Below are positions 44,680 through 56,530 of a stretch of DNA of 64,000 nucleotides, in pieces. Origin of the DNA: Acanthosoma haemorrhoidale (Eukaryota; Arthropoda; Insecta; Hemiptera; Acanthosomatidae). How positions within the stretch are numbered: position 1 is the first letter of the stretch; each line of letters starts with the position of its first letter. The position numbers and the translations under genes are program-made. The stretch is taken from positions 84,925,474 through 84,989,473 of the forward strand of contig OV884011.1 of the NCBI GenBank assembly GCA_930367205.1, written 5' to 3'. Under the pieces are notes generated by a model, which was not told the origin of the DNA, did no database searches, and saw nothing but the letters and a program-made list of their open reading frames with translations.

Positions 44680-47600
44680 ATATATCGATTGTTTAATAAC
44701 AACTTTATTTGTTGAAGTTTCACTAAGAAATAAATACATGAACTCTTGACACTTACATACATTATCCAATTAACATCAGTTAGAAGGGATTGAGTGAGTT
44801 ACTTGATTAAAAATGTAGAGCACCCACTTCTTTATCTAATGTCGGTCTCTTTTAAACGTGCAGGATACGGGTTTATTAAAATATAAATTAACTGAAACTG
44901 TGTAAGTATGAGCTTGTAAGTGAGCGATCGCCTTTCGCCTGTCTGAGGGTTTGTTTTGGTGTTTTTTGCGCTCTGTTTAAACTAAAGACATTTAATGTTA
45001 CATGCAACAAACACATAAACAAAACATGGAAAATATACTCATCTCCATAAGATATGATAAAGTAGTAAATAATTAATTACTTGGTATTAAAAAAAAAATC
45101 GTTTATAATTTTTTGTTGGGTATCATATTAAAGATCTCAGCGTCTTGAGGAATTCCGTACATATTCCAAAGAATGTAGTTTTGTGATCCAACATTCGTTT
45201 CAGTGGATTTGACTAGTAGTTTTTTTTATTTGCTATCCACAGTGCCCTGTTTAAAATATTTAAACGAAGGATTTAAAATAACAAATATTGTGTAATTTTT
45301 TCACAGTAAATTAATAAATAATTAAGGGATTTATGTGGAGTTCCGACTTCACATCCGAACCATCTCTCGATAGCGTTCCTACATTTTCAACGTCCTCAAT
45401 TTCGTTGTTATATATTTGAAATATAGAGTTTAATTTATGTAAACAAATTTCAGTCTACAAAACAAACAAGTCAAACTAAATTTGTTTGAGATAACCTGCT
45501 GAGTAGGTTTCACACATCCTAGTTATCCATCACCATAGAAGAAAGTTAGTTAGCCAGGAAAAAGTGGATGTTAGGAAGACAAAGTAGTTACTCTGAAGAA
45601 GTATAGGATTTTCTTCCATAGATCAATAGGTGGCCGCGGACTCTCTCCTCATTAAAGCCCTGTTGTGATGTCTCCCCGATGCTGTGTACCAGGTGTAAGC
45701 ACATTCAGCCGGCTGCGTTTATCGTGAGAGTACTTCTTGAAAACCGGAAGCCGATAGCGGCCAAGAAGAATATGTAGGATAGTTCAACTTTCTCTGCACA
45801 ATTCCTTATAATACAATTAGGTACCGAAAAAATTTCCTTTTCCTAAACCAAAACTGTTTTCACCCTGAATATGTCTGTTCTGGACTTTGTGAGTTCACTG
45901 TTCAAGCTAGGGGTGTGATATTTCATATGGAAGGCCCATTTGACATAAGGAAGACATGAAAAAATATTCGGGCGCTAACCAAAGAATATTAAGTAATGAA
46001 ATTGGTCTGGGAATGAAAAGTTTTTCTCGAATTAATGCAGGTTTGGATTTGATGGCCTTTTTCAATAGCGGGTGACATGGATGGTTGGTTAGGTTAACCC
46101 GAGAGAGAGCTTTCCTTCAAATCAAATCCTTAGAACATTGCTGAAGACAAAAGGACAGGGGAAGACCCAGATTACTAGAGGATCATTGATATGTAATTTG
46201 TGTTTTGGTGGGCTATCATTAAACAAAATTAGTAAAATTGTGTCGAAATAAAATTGTGTGATGTATTACGCTTGGCTTGTTTTTTTTTAACTCCGGTTTT
46301 GTAATATAACTCTCAATTTAACTGCTAACAATAATTGTATCTATGATATGCATATTTTAATTTTGTAGCCAAATAATAGTAGTACAGGATAATAATTATA
46401 GAATGAAATATTTTACGGATTCGCAATAATAATCATTTGACTGAAAACCGGATTATATACTAAATTGCAATCCCTTAATGTTAAACGGTAGATCCATCAG
46501 AATGAGTGTTATTCGTGGGATAAAATCTATTCCAATATTATCAATTAAAATACACAGTAAACTAACCATATTGTTTACAAGCAGCCATGTGTTGTCGTAA
46601 TGCTTTAGAGCGTCAAGAATTCGTAGTAAAATGATGGGAAGTCCTACTTTATGTAAAAGTATACGTGGCAGCAATCCATAATAATTCTACCGAGTTCTTT
46701 TCCACTTGTTTATTATACCGTAGTATTTATTATATGCTACAAGGTTCAACAGACCTCTGTTTATATTTACAAATTTCCAGAAGTTTTTACAGAATTCTAT
46801 TCGACTATGCTATGAATTAAATCGGGACTGTCACCAGGTCCAGGTAGCGTCCCCTAAAACTATGGATTTGACACTATTGTAGATCATTTTAGACATTTAT
46901 TTTCATCTCTTCTTACTACCCTTGCAGATGGGGGCTGAACTTGAACTGAGCAGTGAACCCTAAAACTATGGATTCAACACTAATTTTCATAGTTTATGAT
47001 AATTTTACGTGCTAGCTAATCAGAGGTGCATTTAAGAAATTAATTAAAACAACACAGCTTGTAAGAGTACTTGTGAACTTGTTTTAGCTTTGTCTCAATA
47101 TGAGCATAAAAACTGAAAGAGATTATAATAAAGTTATAGGTCGATTATTGCATGGTAAATTTGGGTTTTTATTCAGTAGCCATCTAACAAACTGAGGTAC
47201 TTGCGTGATCAATCCTAGGCTATAGCCTAGCAACCTTTATTTTAGCACTTAAATCCAGCACAGTCTTCCGATTAAGACGGATACCTCGGTAATCTCCGTC
47301 TTTTCCAAAAAAATGCCAAACTAATACTTTTTTTTATTTAATGCTTACTAAATATAGCGGAAACTATTTTTTTCCGCAGATCCTCGGACAAAAGAATGGC
47401 TACCCTGAGCTGAAGGCCTCATGAGCCCAGATACAGTTATATAGACACGATGCCATGACTAAGCGACATGACATTAAGTTCTTTACATATTGACACTGCC
47501 ACTAACACGATTGTCATCCGCTGTATTAGCGAATAAACCGCAGGAGCATGAAGGACGCATTCTCTCTTCTTTCGTACAAAGTGCCAAATGAAAAGGTAAC

Positions 47601-48027
47601 TATCAAGCTCAAGTTTATGATTAGGTATTGTTTAAATATATTAACAGGAAGTATGAAAAAGAAAAAAGTAATTAAAAGTGCTTATATAAAAGAGTAGTTT
47701 TCTTTCAATTTTTCTCAAGAGCGATGAAATTTGACATAATAGTTCCATTTGATGAACTGCTGGTGAATAATAGACGGTCATTAAAAAATGAATTACTAAT
47801 TATAAAATAAATATTCTCCTATCATACTAATCAGCGCTTGAAATTGATGATCTTGACTCCCTGATTAAAAAATGAATCATGTTTTAAGACTTTTGTGGAA
47901 TATAATTTTAAAAAGTCATTAATTTTAATTAATTGTGTTGTGCTTCTCAGTTACGCGATTTTTAAGGGCGCTTGGCTATAGATAAATTATTATTATTATT
48001 ATATATTTCTATACTCTGAGTGAGTCT
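44680..48027. other. No recognisable gene
   Basis: AT-rich. 47700-47850 contains ATGAAATTTGACATAATAGTTC and neighbouring words similar to those near 37.27 kb. ORFs here are short and carry no domains. Confidence 0.3.
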
Positions 48028-48435
48028 CAAAAAGAGTTGACAGGCTGGCAAAAGAGTGAAACATTTTGAATTGGATGAAAGAGGTAACAACAGCTTCAGC
48101 AGATTGGGAGTACATCAGTGCAGAAAAACCTTGCTGGATGAGTACATCGACATTGATAGTAGCCTCCTCGATGAATGAGCTTTGTCATTGGACGAGAAGA
48201 CCTCAATGACGTTCGGGCATGTGCCCATTGTCACGGTAGGTCATCTGTTCCTACACATCAAGCATGCCGCACACGCACCTACACAGTACTGATCTTCTAG
48301 AGCTGTTATAAAGTACAGTGTATTTCTTGAAATGCTCATAAAAGAAACAACATTGAGAATTTCACGTGTTTCTGAATTATTTATTAAAACTACTTTGCTC
48401 TACGTTTGATAAAAAAAATACCTCAACTCTTTTGG
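48028..48435. mobile_element. Possible non-autonomous DNA transposon (weak)
   Basis: The ends carry an inverted CAAAAAGAGTTGA (48028-48040) and TCAACTCTTTTGG (48423-48435). The right side, read outward-in, recalls the termini of Tc1-type elements (GGTTACCAAAAGAGTTGA). The interior is about 380 bp and GC-richer than its flanks, with a plus-strand frame open except for one stop (about 48058-48170, then 48181-48290), but no recognisable transposase. The inverted repeat is short. Confidence 0.3.
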
Positions 48436-50146
48436 TAACCACCCTAAACATAGTCAATAGCTAAAATATTTTTAGTAAGATAGTTTTATAATTAACGAAT
48501 TCTATTGAATTCGGCTCTAAGCATATTAAATACATTATTTCTATTGCTTCTATTGTTAAATGTCATTTATCACGATCTCACGATCTTGAATTTGATATCC
48601 AACTCAGCGTCTTAGGAACATAATTATTTTTTAATTAATAAGTAATCGACTGGGGTACTCAGCACATGATTTTCCACGATCCAGGTAGAGAACAAATTTG
48701 CATCAAGGAGTAACTTTTGTTTTCCTTTATATCCTCACATCGGAGGAAATCACGACCAAAACACATTTTTGTCCATAATCTTTTTCACAGCAGATCCTAC
48801 AAACCAGGGTTCATTGGTAAGTGCGGTTGGCCGTGAAACCCAGAGAAATGTTGCTTGAGGTTTAGGGTGGCTTCTTTAGACAAGCATATAATGTTTGACC
48901 GATGATCAGGGTTTGTTTTGACTTTTCCTTCTATTTTACAATGTGAAAATTAGTATATAGTGCTAGTATATATTTTATATTTGGTAGACACGTGATTTCT
49001 ATTCACATTATCTAATTTATCCTCGTGTCCTAAGAAATAGCCTACCTGACTGATGGTTCGAGACGGAGCATTGGCCCTTGCTTGCTTCCTGTGAGCAATG
49101 GGCCACGTTCGTTCTCTCTCTGGTTCACAGTAAGATCACAGGAGTAAGGATATAGGAACCTTATAAAGCAAGATTATATGCGTGTAACATAATAGGAGGA
49201 CCTAGAACGTAGAATGCGCCGAAAAGATATTTTAACGAAGATGTTGAAGTACCAGACCATTCTTGAAATAAGTATATTAAGCATATAAATAAGTAAATAA
49301 GTATATATTAGGCTCGGTAACGATGTAATTTATGCAAAATGTTAAGAAACATTTTCCTTTGAAAAAAAAGTATTCAATTGTGTTTCTGTTACTTCTTCTG
49401 AAGACCTTTTTAGTTTATTCGTATCCATGAGGTTGATATTTGCATAATCTATAAATAATAATCAAACATTATTATTGTCCTGTGTTATATGCCATATGGT
49501 TATGTGGTAGTACAAAGACGATCCTCTCATCCATCTGTGAATCCATGATGAGGCCGATGGTAAACTGCTGAAAGGTTGTGCTCAATGATGTTTCTCACAG
49601 TGAGGTGTTCCTCACCTCAAGGTTATGTGACCCAGAATCTTATGAAAGTGATTTTCGCAGAATTTAAAGAATAAACTATTGAAACTGCACCACCCGTGTC
49701 GTCACGCAATGCGACTATCGACCTGTTAACTTAAACAACACTTAGGTGTATTCAATTCTTGTTGCATGTATATTTTTTTCAGCCATTAAGATGAGCCATT
49801 AAAAATCAACATTTCAGTTGACATAATTAATAATTACATTACTTATTTTTTATCTTTAACAGCCGGGGTTTCAAATACTAGTTAGTCCACGAGTCAGCTT
49901 ATAGTAATGATAGCTATTACAGACACAAGTATTGGTATTAATCATACTACCAATCCAAATGCTCAATTGACATCTCCAATGACTGTGTATTCGGCTCTGT
50001 CACTCCAAATTTGTGTTCGAATGTTAAGCACCGTCGGTCGTAAAAATGATTCAATCGATCTGAGATTTTCGAGATATATTTCACAACACCTCAAAATGTC
50101 ATAATTAAAATAATAAGATAACTGAAAGAATGGAAAAAAACTCAAC
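48436..50146. other. No recognisable gene
   Basis: AT-rich. A short hairpin-prone stretch at about 49071-49105 pairs TGGCCC-TTGCT with AGCAATGGGCCA. No coding region was supported. Confidence 0.3.
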
Positions 50147-51995
50147 TTCTTTATTGTGCTAAAATTACAATCTGCCTTATTAGGCAATAAGTAATTGAAA
50201 TAAATGCTCTCATTCATACCATATTTACAATTCCTCATTCACTCGCTCATTCATACAATATTTACAGGCAGCCCAGAAGCCTCCAAAATCCACATGTTTG
50301 TCCCCACCCTAGCATACGAAAGACGAAGTGGAGTCTTGGGATGTCCCCCACGCTTCTACGTCAGCCGCGTCACCGGATACGAGCCAGTTGAGGCTGACCA
50401 AGTGCGCGTGAGCCACAGACGCTCAGGACATGATTGGAGAAACTGGCCATTGCCAGGACTCCCACTGTTACGCATTTCTAGCTGGTCACGAGGCCACTGC
50501 CGTTTTAGTCTCCGGGGAGGATTATAGGGATGAGTGGTGCAGTACAGTAACTGTGCTAGGGGATTAGGGTGGTTGGATAGGTTACTATGGAATTTAATGA
50601 ACTTGGAAGGGATGAGTCCGAGAATGTAATGAATATTAAGGTCGCTATGAAGGGTTTTTTTGCTGACGTAATAAGGGGCATTTACTATTGTTCTCAGGAC
50701 TTTTGACTGGAAGGATTGGATACGCTGGATGTTCGACTTTTTTGCTGTCCCCCATAGCTCTATTCCGTATGTCCAGATTGGCTTAAGTATAACTTTGTAG
50801 ATTAGTAATTTATTTTCTATTGAGAGATGGAATGTCCTTTAAAGTATTCTATACTATTGTCAAAAGCGTCTGTTTAGTTCTTGTCTTTTTAGCCTCGTAT
50901 GTGGGTTCCAGGTCAGTCGTTTGTCGAGATGGAAGCCTAAGTACTGTACTGTCTCAGATATTAGAGAAACAAGTATTGGTATTAATCATGCTACCAATCC
51001 AAATGCTCAATTGACATCTTAATGACCAAAAAACACCATTTTTCACTATGAGGGATGGAATAGAATTAAAATAAACTAGTGGACAAGACTTGCGACAGAG
51101 GTTGAAGTTAATGTGGGAACATTTTGCTTCATTAACTTTGATCCTCCATTGGTTGGTTGCACCAAATACTCGATCTCATTAAGGTGTTTTTGAAGGTTAT
51201 GGGATGCTATATCGGGGTCTGGCTGGGATGACTAGACTGCAGTGTCATCTGCAAAAGTGGCCAAGAAGGTATTGGGGGTCCTGCTTTTATGGGATAGTAG
51301 TTAGAATATTCTAAACCACAGTGGACTTGGAAGAAGCGGTTTAAAAGGTAGGACTGTATGATTAGGAAAAGGGTCTGTGGTAAATATCGTTTGAGCTTGT
51401 TGAGCAAACCTGCGTTCCAAACCCTGTCAAAAGCTTGAGCTATATAAAGAAAGGTAGCAGTGCAATACTGTTTAGTTTTAAGGGCTGAGTAGATGTGATC
51501 AACAACGTGAAGGCCTTGTTGAGCAGTGGAATGTCGTTGACGGAAACCAAACTGGTGTGTAGGAAAAAGGTTTTTGGATTCAACAATTGGAAGTAGACGT
51601 TTTAATAGAAGTTTCTCAAATATTTTTGAGAGGATAGGGACTAGGTTAATTGGACGGTAAGATGAGGTGTCATTGGATGGTTTACCGGGTTTGGCGAATA
51701 GGACAATAATGGAATGTTTCCAGAGGAGAGGAAAGTGCGTCGATCGGATAATGCAATTATATATGTAGGTAAGGAAGATTCATTTATGGCTTTAGGAAGT
51801 TGTTTGAATTTGAGGAGTAAGATCATACCAAGGGGATTTCCGGTAAGGTAAGTTTTTCAGAAGGTATTTGACCTCAGAGGGGTTAACGGATTTTGGTGGA
51901 AGAGAGAGAGGAATAGGTGAAGTGAGGAAATATTCAACAGTTGTGCTGTGAGTATGGTTTTGATGGTTACTTCTAAAACCTTGTAAGTCCACATT
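50147..51995 (-). mobile_element. 5'-truncated, decayed LINE family 2 (Jockey-like RT)
   Basis: About 1.85 kb on the minus strand. In order the translated fragments show SVNPSEVKYLLKNLPYRKSP (51792-51992), KQLPKAI (51641-51826), then, in changing frames, an RPINLVPI block, GFRQRHST, an AQAFDRVW motif A whose first Asp is Tyr, FADD as motif C (around 51230), and a thumb with ELWGTAKKS and QSKVLRTI. It ends with the 3' tail TTATTGCCTAATAAGGCAGA. Multiple frameshifts and stops make it inactive. It defines the 3' end shared by six copies in the window. Confidence 0.85.
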
Positions 51996-52169
51996 TTATG
52001 AAAAATCAATTTTTTATTTCGACCGGTAGATTGAAACAGTGCTTTACTGGCACCTCAATTTTAGTTAAATTTCTTTTGTAATACTTTTTATTGTTTATTG
52101 TATAACCTCTAAAAACACTACTAAAACCTGGTATGTTATGGTTTGTTTCCTGTGTAAAATTTGTTTTTA

Positions 52170-52253
52170 CGGGATTTACAAGGTTTTAAAAGGAAGCCAT
52201 TGATATATAATTTTTCCCCAATTTAGCGGCTGAGGATAATCCATATAATCATA
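52170..52253 (+). repeat. Composite mariner locus: flank copy 1
   Basis: GGGATTTACAAGG, then AGCCATTGATATATAATT, TTTAGCGGCTGAGGATAATC and ATAATCATAG. It recurs at 52381-52466 in the same orientation and at about 53476-53560 in inverted orientation. Confidence 0.8.
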
Positions 52254-52267
52254 GACGGGTGCTTATA

Positions 52268-52380
52268 TAGGGTGTCCCAGAATTAACGCAAGATTTGAAT
52301 TTGCCGCCATTCGTGCAGTAAAGTGCTGGCTACCCTAAAAAAAACAATTTGACAGCTGACAGTTTAGGGTTGGTAAAAAT
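52268..52380 (+). mobile_element. Mariner-type 5' terminus, orphan copy
   Basis: Starts AGGGTGTCCCAGAATTAACG and continues with the leader (GACAGCTGACAGTTTAGGGTT) up to about the start codon (AAAAATGGG). There it is cut and followed by a second copy of the flank repeat. It is essentially the first 115 bp of the element at 52681-53470, in opposite orientation. Confidence 0.8.
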
Positions 52381-52466
52381 GGGATTTACAATGTTGGAAA
52401 GGTAAGCCATTGATATATAATTGTTTCCCCAGTTTAGCGGCTGAGGATAATCCATGTAATCATAGT
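52381..52466 (+). repeat. Composite mariner locus: flank copy 2
   Basis: A near copy of 52170-52253, so the orphan mariner end is sandwiched between two direct copies of one flank. Confidence 0.8.
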
Positions 52467-52680
52467 TGGAAGTGCAAAATAATTTTCTAATAGCCTTCAA
52501 AAAGGCTTTTGAGTCAACAATAAAAATTGAGAATTTAATACCAATTCAACTAGGCTATCTACATTAATGCTTCGTTCCATTACTAATGAACATGTTGTGT
52601 TTATACTTGAAAATATGGGTTGTGAGATAACGTACTTTACATCACAAAGTGTAATACATTTATTAGAACTTATCATTATA
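52467..52680. other. Spacer of the composite mariner locus
   Basis: No feature seen. It ends with TTATA next to the mariner terminus. Confidence 0.4.
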
Positions 52681-53470
52681 AAGGGTGTCCCAGAAGTAAC
52701 GCAAGATTTGATTTAAATAGAAAACACTGTTTTTAGTGTTTTTGTTGTTATTTTTTTATTGAATTATAAAGTAAATAGGATAGAGTTATTTATCTAATAA
52801 CACATCGGGCAAATAGCCTCCACGACTTTGCTGGCACATACGCACTCTTTTGTCGAAATTTTCCATGACCATTTGGCATAAATGTGGTTGAATTTCGTTG
52901 ATGCAACGTTGAATTTCCTCTTTTATTATTGATCTAGGGGGCCGATTCTGATCACCGAAACGAGAGAGTACACGACCTGGAAATGTCTCATGCAGTATTT
53001 GAAGTGTTCCATGTGCTGGATGGCATGGGGCACCATCTTGTTGAAGCCACATATTGGCCACATCAATATCATTCAATTTCGGCACAAAGAACTGTGTTAT
53101 GGATTTTCAACAACACTCTCACGCACTGCTTCGATATTGACATTTGAATGGCTTGTTTTTGGACTGGTGTGTTTAGTGTCTCCAACTGATCCAGTCTCCC
53201 TAAAATTTTCAATTAATCTCTTCATAGTTGAAGTCAAAACACTATTCCAACCATATTTTGTATGAAACTTTCGAACTGCGGCCGCTAAACTTTTATTATT
53301 TTTGAGATAATGTTCAACAATAAAGACATGTTGTTCTATCGTGTAACGCTCCATTTTTACTAACCCTAAACTGTCAGCTGTCAAATTGTTTTTTTTTTTA
53401 GGGTTGCCAGTTCTTAACTGCACAAATGGCGGCAAATTCAAGCCTTGCGTTAATTCTGGGACACCCTTTA
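52681..53470 (-). mobile_element. Internally deleted Tc1/mariner-type element
   Basis: About 790 bp on the minus strand between inverted ends AAGGGTGTCCCAGAAGTAAC (52681-52700) and its counterpart GGGACACCCTTT (53458-53469). It is flanked on both sides by TATA, consistent with TA target duplication. The usual length of such elements is about 1.2-1.3 kb; here the middle of the transposase is gone. Confidence 0.85.
52786..53354 (-). pseudogene. Mariner-type transposase remnant
   Basis: The start codon is at 53352-53354 (minus). The N-terminal part has MERYTIEQHVFIVEHYL, SLAAAVRKFHTKYG, RLIENFRETGSVGD and NIEAVRESVVENP, the paired helix-turn-helix DNA-binding region. The reading frame then shifts and jumps to VANMWLQQDGAPCH (second catalytic Asp block), FPGRVLSRFGDQNRPPRS and a C-terminal EEIQRCINEIQPH, then RMCQQSRGGYLPDVL. 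The region with the first catalytic Asp and the segment after PPRS that normally carries the third acidic residue are both missing. It cannot be an active transposase but could once have been mobilised in trans. Confidence 0.85.
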
Positions 53471-53475
53471 TAAGC

Positions 53476-53560
53476 ACCTGTCTATGATTACATGGATTAT
53501 TCCCAGCCACTAACTCGGGGAAAAAATTATATATCAATGTCTTACCTTTAATTATATATG
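53476..53560 (-). repeat. Composite mariner locus: inverted flank
   Basis: The reverse complement reads GACATTGATATATAATTTTT, then TAGTGGCTGGGAATAATCC, GTAATCATAGAC and GTGCTTATA before the mariner end. This equals the flank at 52170-52267. Flank plus mariner end thus form inverted arms about 1.1 kb apart. Confidence 0.75.
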
Positions 53561-55139
53561 TTTTATATGAGCAGGGCTGACGTTTTCCTATCCCTTTCCA
53601 TTTTACTTTATAAAATTATATTATAATAATCTCAGTATTATTCCATTCACTTTTCTGATCAGATTATACTCTGACGGTAAAATACTTGGTTTTTATTTAT
53701 TTATCTGCATACAAAGGTTAGTTTTCAATATTAAATATTAAAATGTGATATAATAATAATAATATAAACTTTATTATGTTAAAATTACAATCTGCATATT
53801 TTTTTTCCCAATATTAATCTATTTTACAATTCACGATGTCAAGTATGTGTATCCCAGAAGTAGTTGAAAACATCCCTATTGTAAAATCATGAAAATTTTA
53901 TAAATGACGGTATCAATGATTCTTAGGGTTGAAATACCCCGTTCGGTGGTATATATTTGCTGACACATTAAAAAATAATATTACCAAAAAATAGAATGAT
54001 GCTTGACTATAGGTATAGCCTCTCATGAACAGGATGGATGCTATTCCATGAATAATGAAAGATTGATTAATATAAAATATTTATAAATTAAAGTGTTTTT
54101 GGTCAAAAATACTCAGCAATTATTCACAGCCATTTAATAAGTATTTAAGAGACTAACGCGTAAGTATCCCTCAATATTGTTTCACAAGTTTCTAAGTCCT
54201 TTTTTTGTTTAGAAATATATTTTAAAATATTTTAGATTTATAATCAACATAAAAAAAAAGCTGTTTCTATATTTTATGTATATCTATAACTGACAAAAAA
54301 AATTTTCCCTAAAATAAGATACCCGTCAAAAATGACACGTGGACAAATACATAATGTGGAGGCTACTATTGAAACTTGGTGATATGAATTATAGCTTTTT
54401 ACAGTTTTTTTTATTTGTTCAAATAGTGGTATTTATGATTATATCTTTTCTTTTTTTTTAATGGCAAGGCTGCTGACCCAAGGATCTTGTTTGTTTAACA
54501 ATAGACCGACTATTATTTATTCCCCTCACTGATCTTGAAACGAGATGGCAGTATACATTCTCTCTGAGGCTGGCCAGCCTGCTTAGCTATTCATAGTAAG
54601 TACCGTAGTAGGAGGTACCATACTGTCGCTTTTGCAAAAGAAAAAGTGCAAAAGACGAAGCGGAATCGTGACAGAGGGACAACAAGAGATCTATACTCCG
54701 AACACGTCCGCCATATTTCCTCAGGACTGACAGTCGACCTTATCTAACGAGAACTGCGCCCGAGGAGTCTATTGTCTACATTATCGCATAATATGCTAGT
54801 ACTTGTGAACTGTTATCAGGTTTTGTCACCTTTTAATTATTATCGGTCATGTCTGCATTGGTATTCTAGTTAGCAAATATCTACAACAGTCTCATCTCAC
54901 ATTTGATTCGTTTAGCCTTAATCAAAAAGCCAAGCGTTTACTTTTTCAAGTAATGTTCTATTCACGAGTGACTTCATGGAAGTCACTGATGGTTCCCTGT
55001 TATTTTTAAGAAAGTAACCGCATCCCTCCAAGACCTCCCTACTTCCCAGAATCTTCTCCTTTTCTTATATAGTGTTTTGATTGTACTTTATAATAAAGCT
55101 TTTCTTTCTTTTCTTTTAAAATACTCTCCTCTACAAAGA
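53561..55139. other. No recognisable gene
   Basis: 53768-53815 (minus) may be a very decayed LINE family 2 tail (AAAATTACAATCTGC, AATATTAAT). 54540-54780 is GC-balanced without a long ORF. The rest is AT-rich. Confidence 0.3.
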
Positions 55140-55525
55140 TTATTTAAGTGACGACGGACCATCGAAGAAGTTGTCGATAAATCTGGAGTGACTTGGAATT
55201 CAGTACCGCAAATTTTATTTAAGTGAAGATTTGGGGATGAGAAGGATGGCTGCGAAATTAGTTCCTCGACTGCTGCCGATTTTTGACCAAAAATGGTTTG
55301 ACCACTGTGCCCCATCAACCATATTGACCCCATCTAGCCACCCGCAACTTCTTTTTATTACCCCGAATGAAAAGGGACATGAAAGAAAGCGTTTCGTGGA
55401 CGTTACAGCGAAGACAGAAACGATGGAGGCGCTGTCTGGGATCACAAAAAAGGAATTTAAGAAATGTTGCGAACAGTAGAATAAAAGACTGGACAAGAGT
55501 GTTGACTCTTGTGAATTAATGGAAG
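55140..55525 (+). pseudogene. Second mariner transposase remnant
   Basis: Plus-strand fragments in two frames: RRTIEEVVDKSGVTWNSVPQ, a frameshift near 55220, EDLGMRRMAAKLVPRLL (helix-turn-helix end), then after a large internal loss ERKRFVDVTAKTETMEALSG and ITKKEFKKCCEQ (the C-terminal part after the catalytic domain). This order is that of mariner transposases of the Transposase_1 type, a different lineage from the element at 52.7 kb. The whole catalytic core between them is deleted. The 82-codon ORF at 55231-55479 is only part of this remnant. Confidence 0.7.
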
Positions 55526-56530
55526 ACTCTTTTGAACAATATTAAAGTTTTTTTTGTAAAAAAATTGAATAAATTACTTTGTACAAAAATAGTTTCGTTT
55601 CCTTTGGGCACGCCTTCGTATTGAACAGTGTGAGAAATATTAGTCTTTCGAAGTGACAAATTAATTTCAAATAGGCCTTTAGAATTTTTATTTCCTAGAT
55701 CACGGAATTTATCTTTCATTATCTCAACGCTTTCCTGATGAAAATTTACAATTCCACCACTCTTTGTAATTTTATTGTAACTGAACTTAAATTTATAGGA
55801 AGGTCTGCACGCACATATAAAACGTCTCTAGGTTTGAAATTCTCAAGCAAAATGTCACCCACTAATTCTACTATCATTTAGCAATAATTTTTGGTTATGG
55901 TGATTCCTGCTGAACTAGTACGTTTGTTTGAGAGCAATATGGTATCATTTGTCATATCAGAAGATGGACCTGAATCCATGATTCATTTAGAATGTTGTCC
56001 AATCCGATGATTATCATGTTACAAGATCGATACTGATGGTTTCTCCTCCTTGAAAGATTTATTATTATATCATTTGAGTTTTATCTTATCACGGTCTTTG
56101 TCAGGATGTTTATCTATAACGCCGCAGTAGTTATGCCTGCAATAGATGTTTTTCATCTACTGCAGGCATGGTTTTGCAATATATACATTGAGAATCCAAT
56201 TTTTGTCACAGATTTTTGCTGTGTCCCGATTGTTTACACTTGAAAAAAATTATTGATGTTATAAACGATACATCCTTCTTCCGCGAGTTTTCTTTGCTTC
56301 CTTGTTATTCAGTGAGCAAACGGGTCGTTAGATTTGTCAGGGATTTTTCAGATTTAAAAGTCGATTCCTATGTGGTTACAAATAATCAAAACCGTTTGGG
56401 CAATGATGATAATATTTTCTCAATCATCATGTCAAGCGCTGATTTTGTGATTCAAAGGTTTCAAAATATGGTTCGAAGCTTTTGCAATGTTGCAATGGAA
56501 TCAGAAACATTACTGATTTTATAATTAAAA
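55526..56530 (-). pseudogene. Copia-type gag-protease remnant
   Basis: In minus-strand order: gag with LQKLRTIF, IEKILSSLPKRFDYFVTT, ESTFKSEKSLTNLTTRLLTE (about 56230-56525, the UBN2-type gag domain), a degraded zinc-knuckle region, a protease block MDSGPSSDMTND (about 55965-56000, normally DSGA or DSGC with SHMT), then VLYVRADLPINLSSV, ITKSGGIVNFHQES and MKDKFRDLG (55516-55719), the segment ahead of integrase. Stops and frameshifts occur throughout. No LTRs and no integrase or RT were found, so only the front third survives. The plus-strand ORF 56216-56524 is the antisense shadow of this gag. Confidence 0.75.
56133..56169. repeat. 16-bp hairpin inside the Copia remnant
   Basis: ATGCCTGCAATAGATG pairs with CATCTACTGCAGGCAT (one mismatch) around a T5 loop. 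It sits where the gag zinc knuckle would be expected. Confidence 0.65.

Noticed and set aside
55215..55496. 93-codon minus-strand ORF
   Set aside because: Antisense to the mariner remnant, which explains the sequence on the plus strand.
56216..56524. 102-codon plus-strand ORF with a Cys-containing start
   Set aside because: Antisense shadow of the Copia gag remnant, which gives clear family matches on the minus strand.
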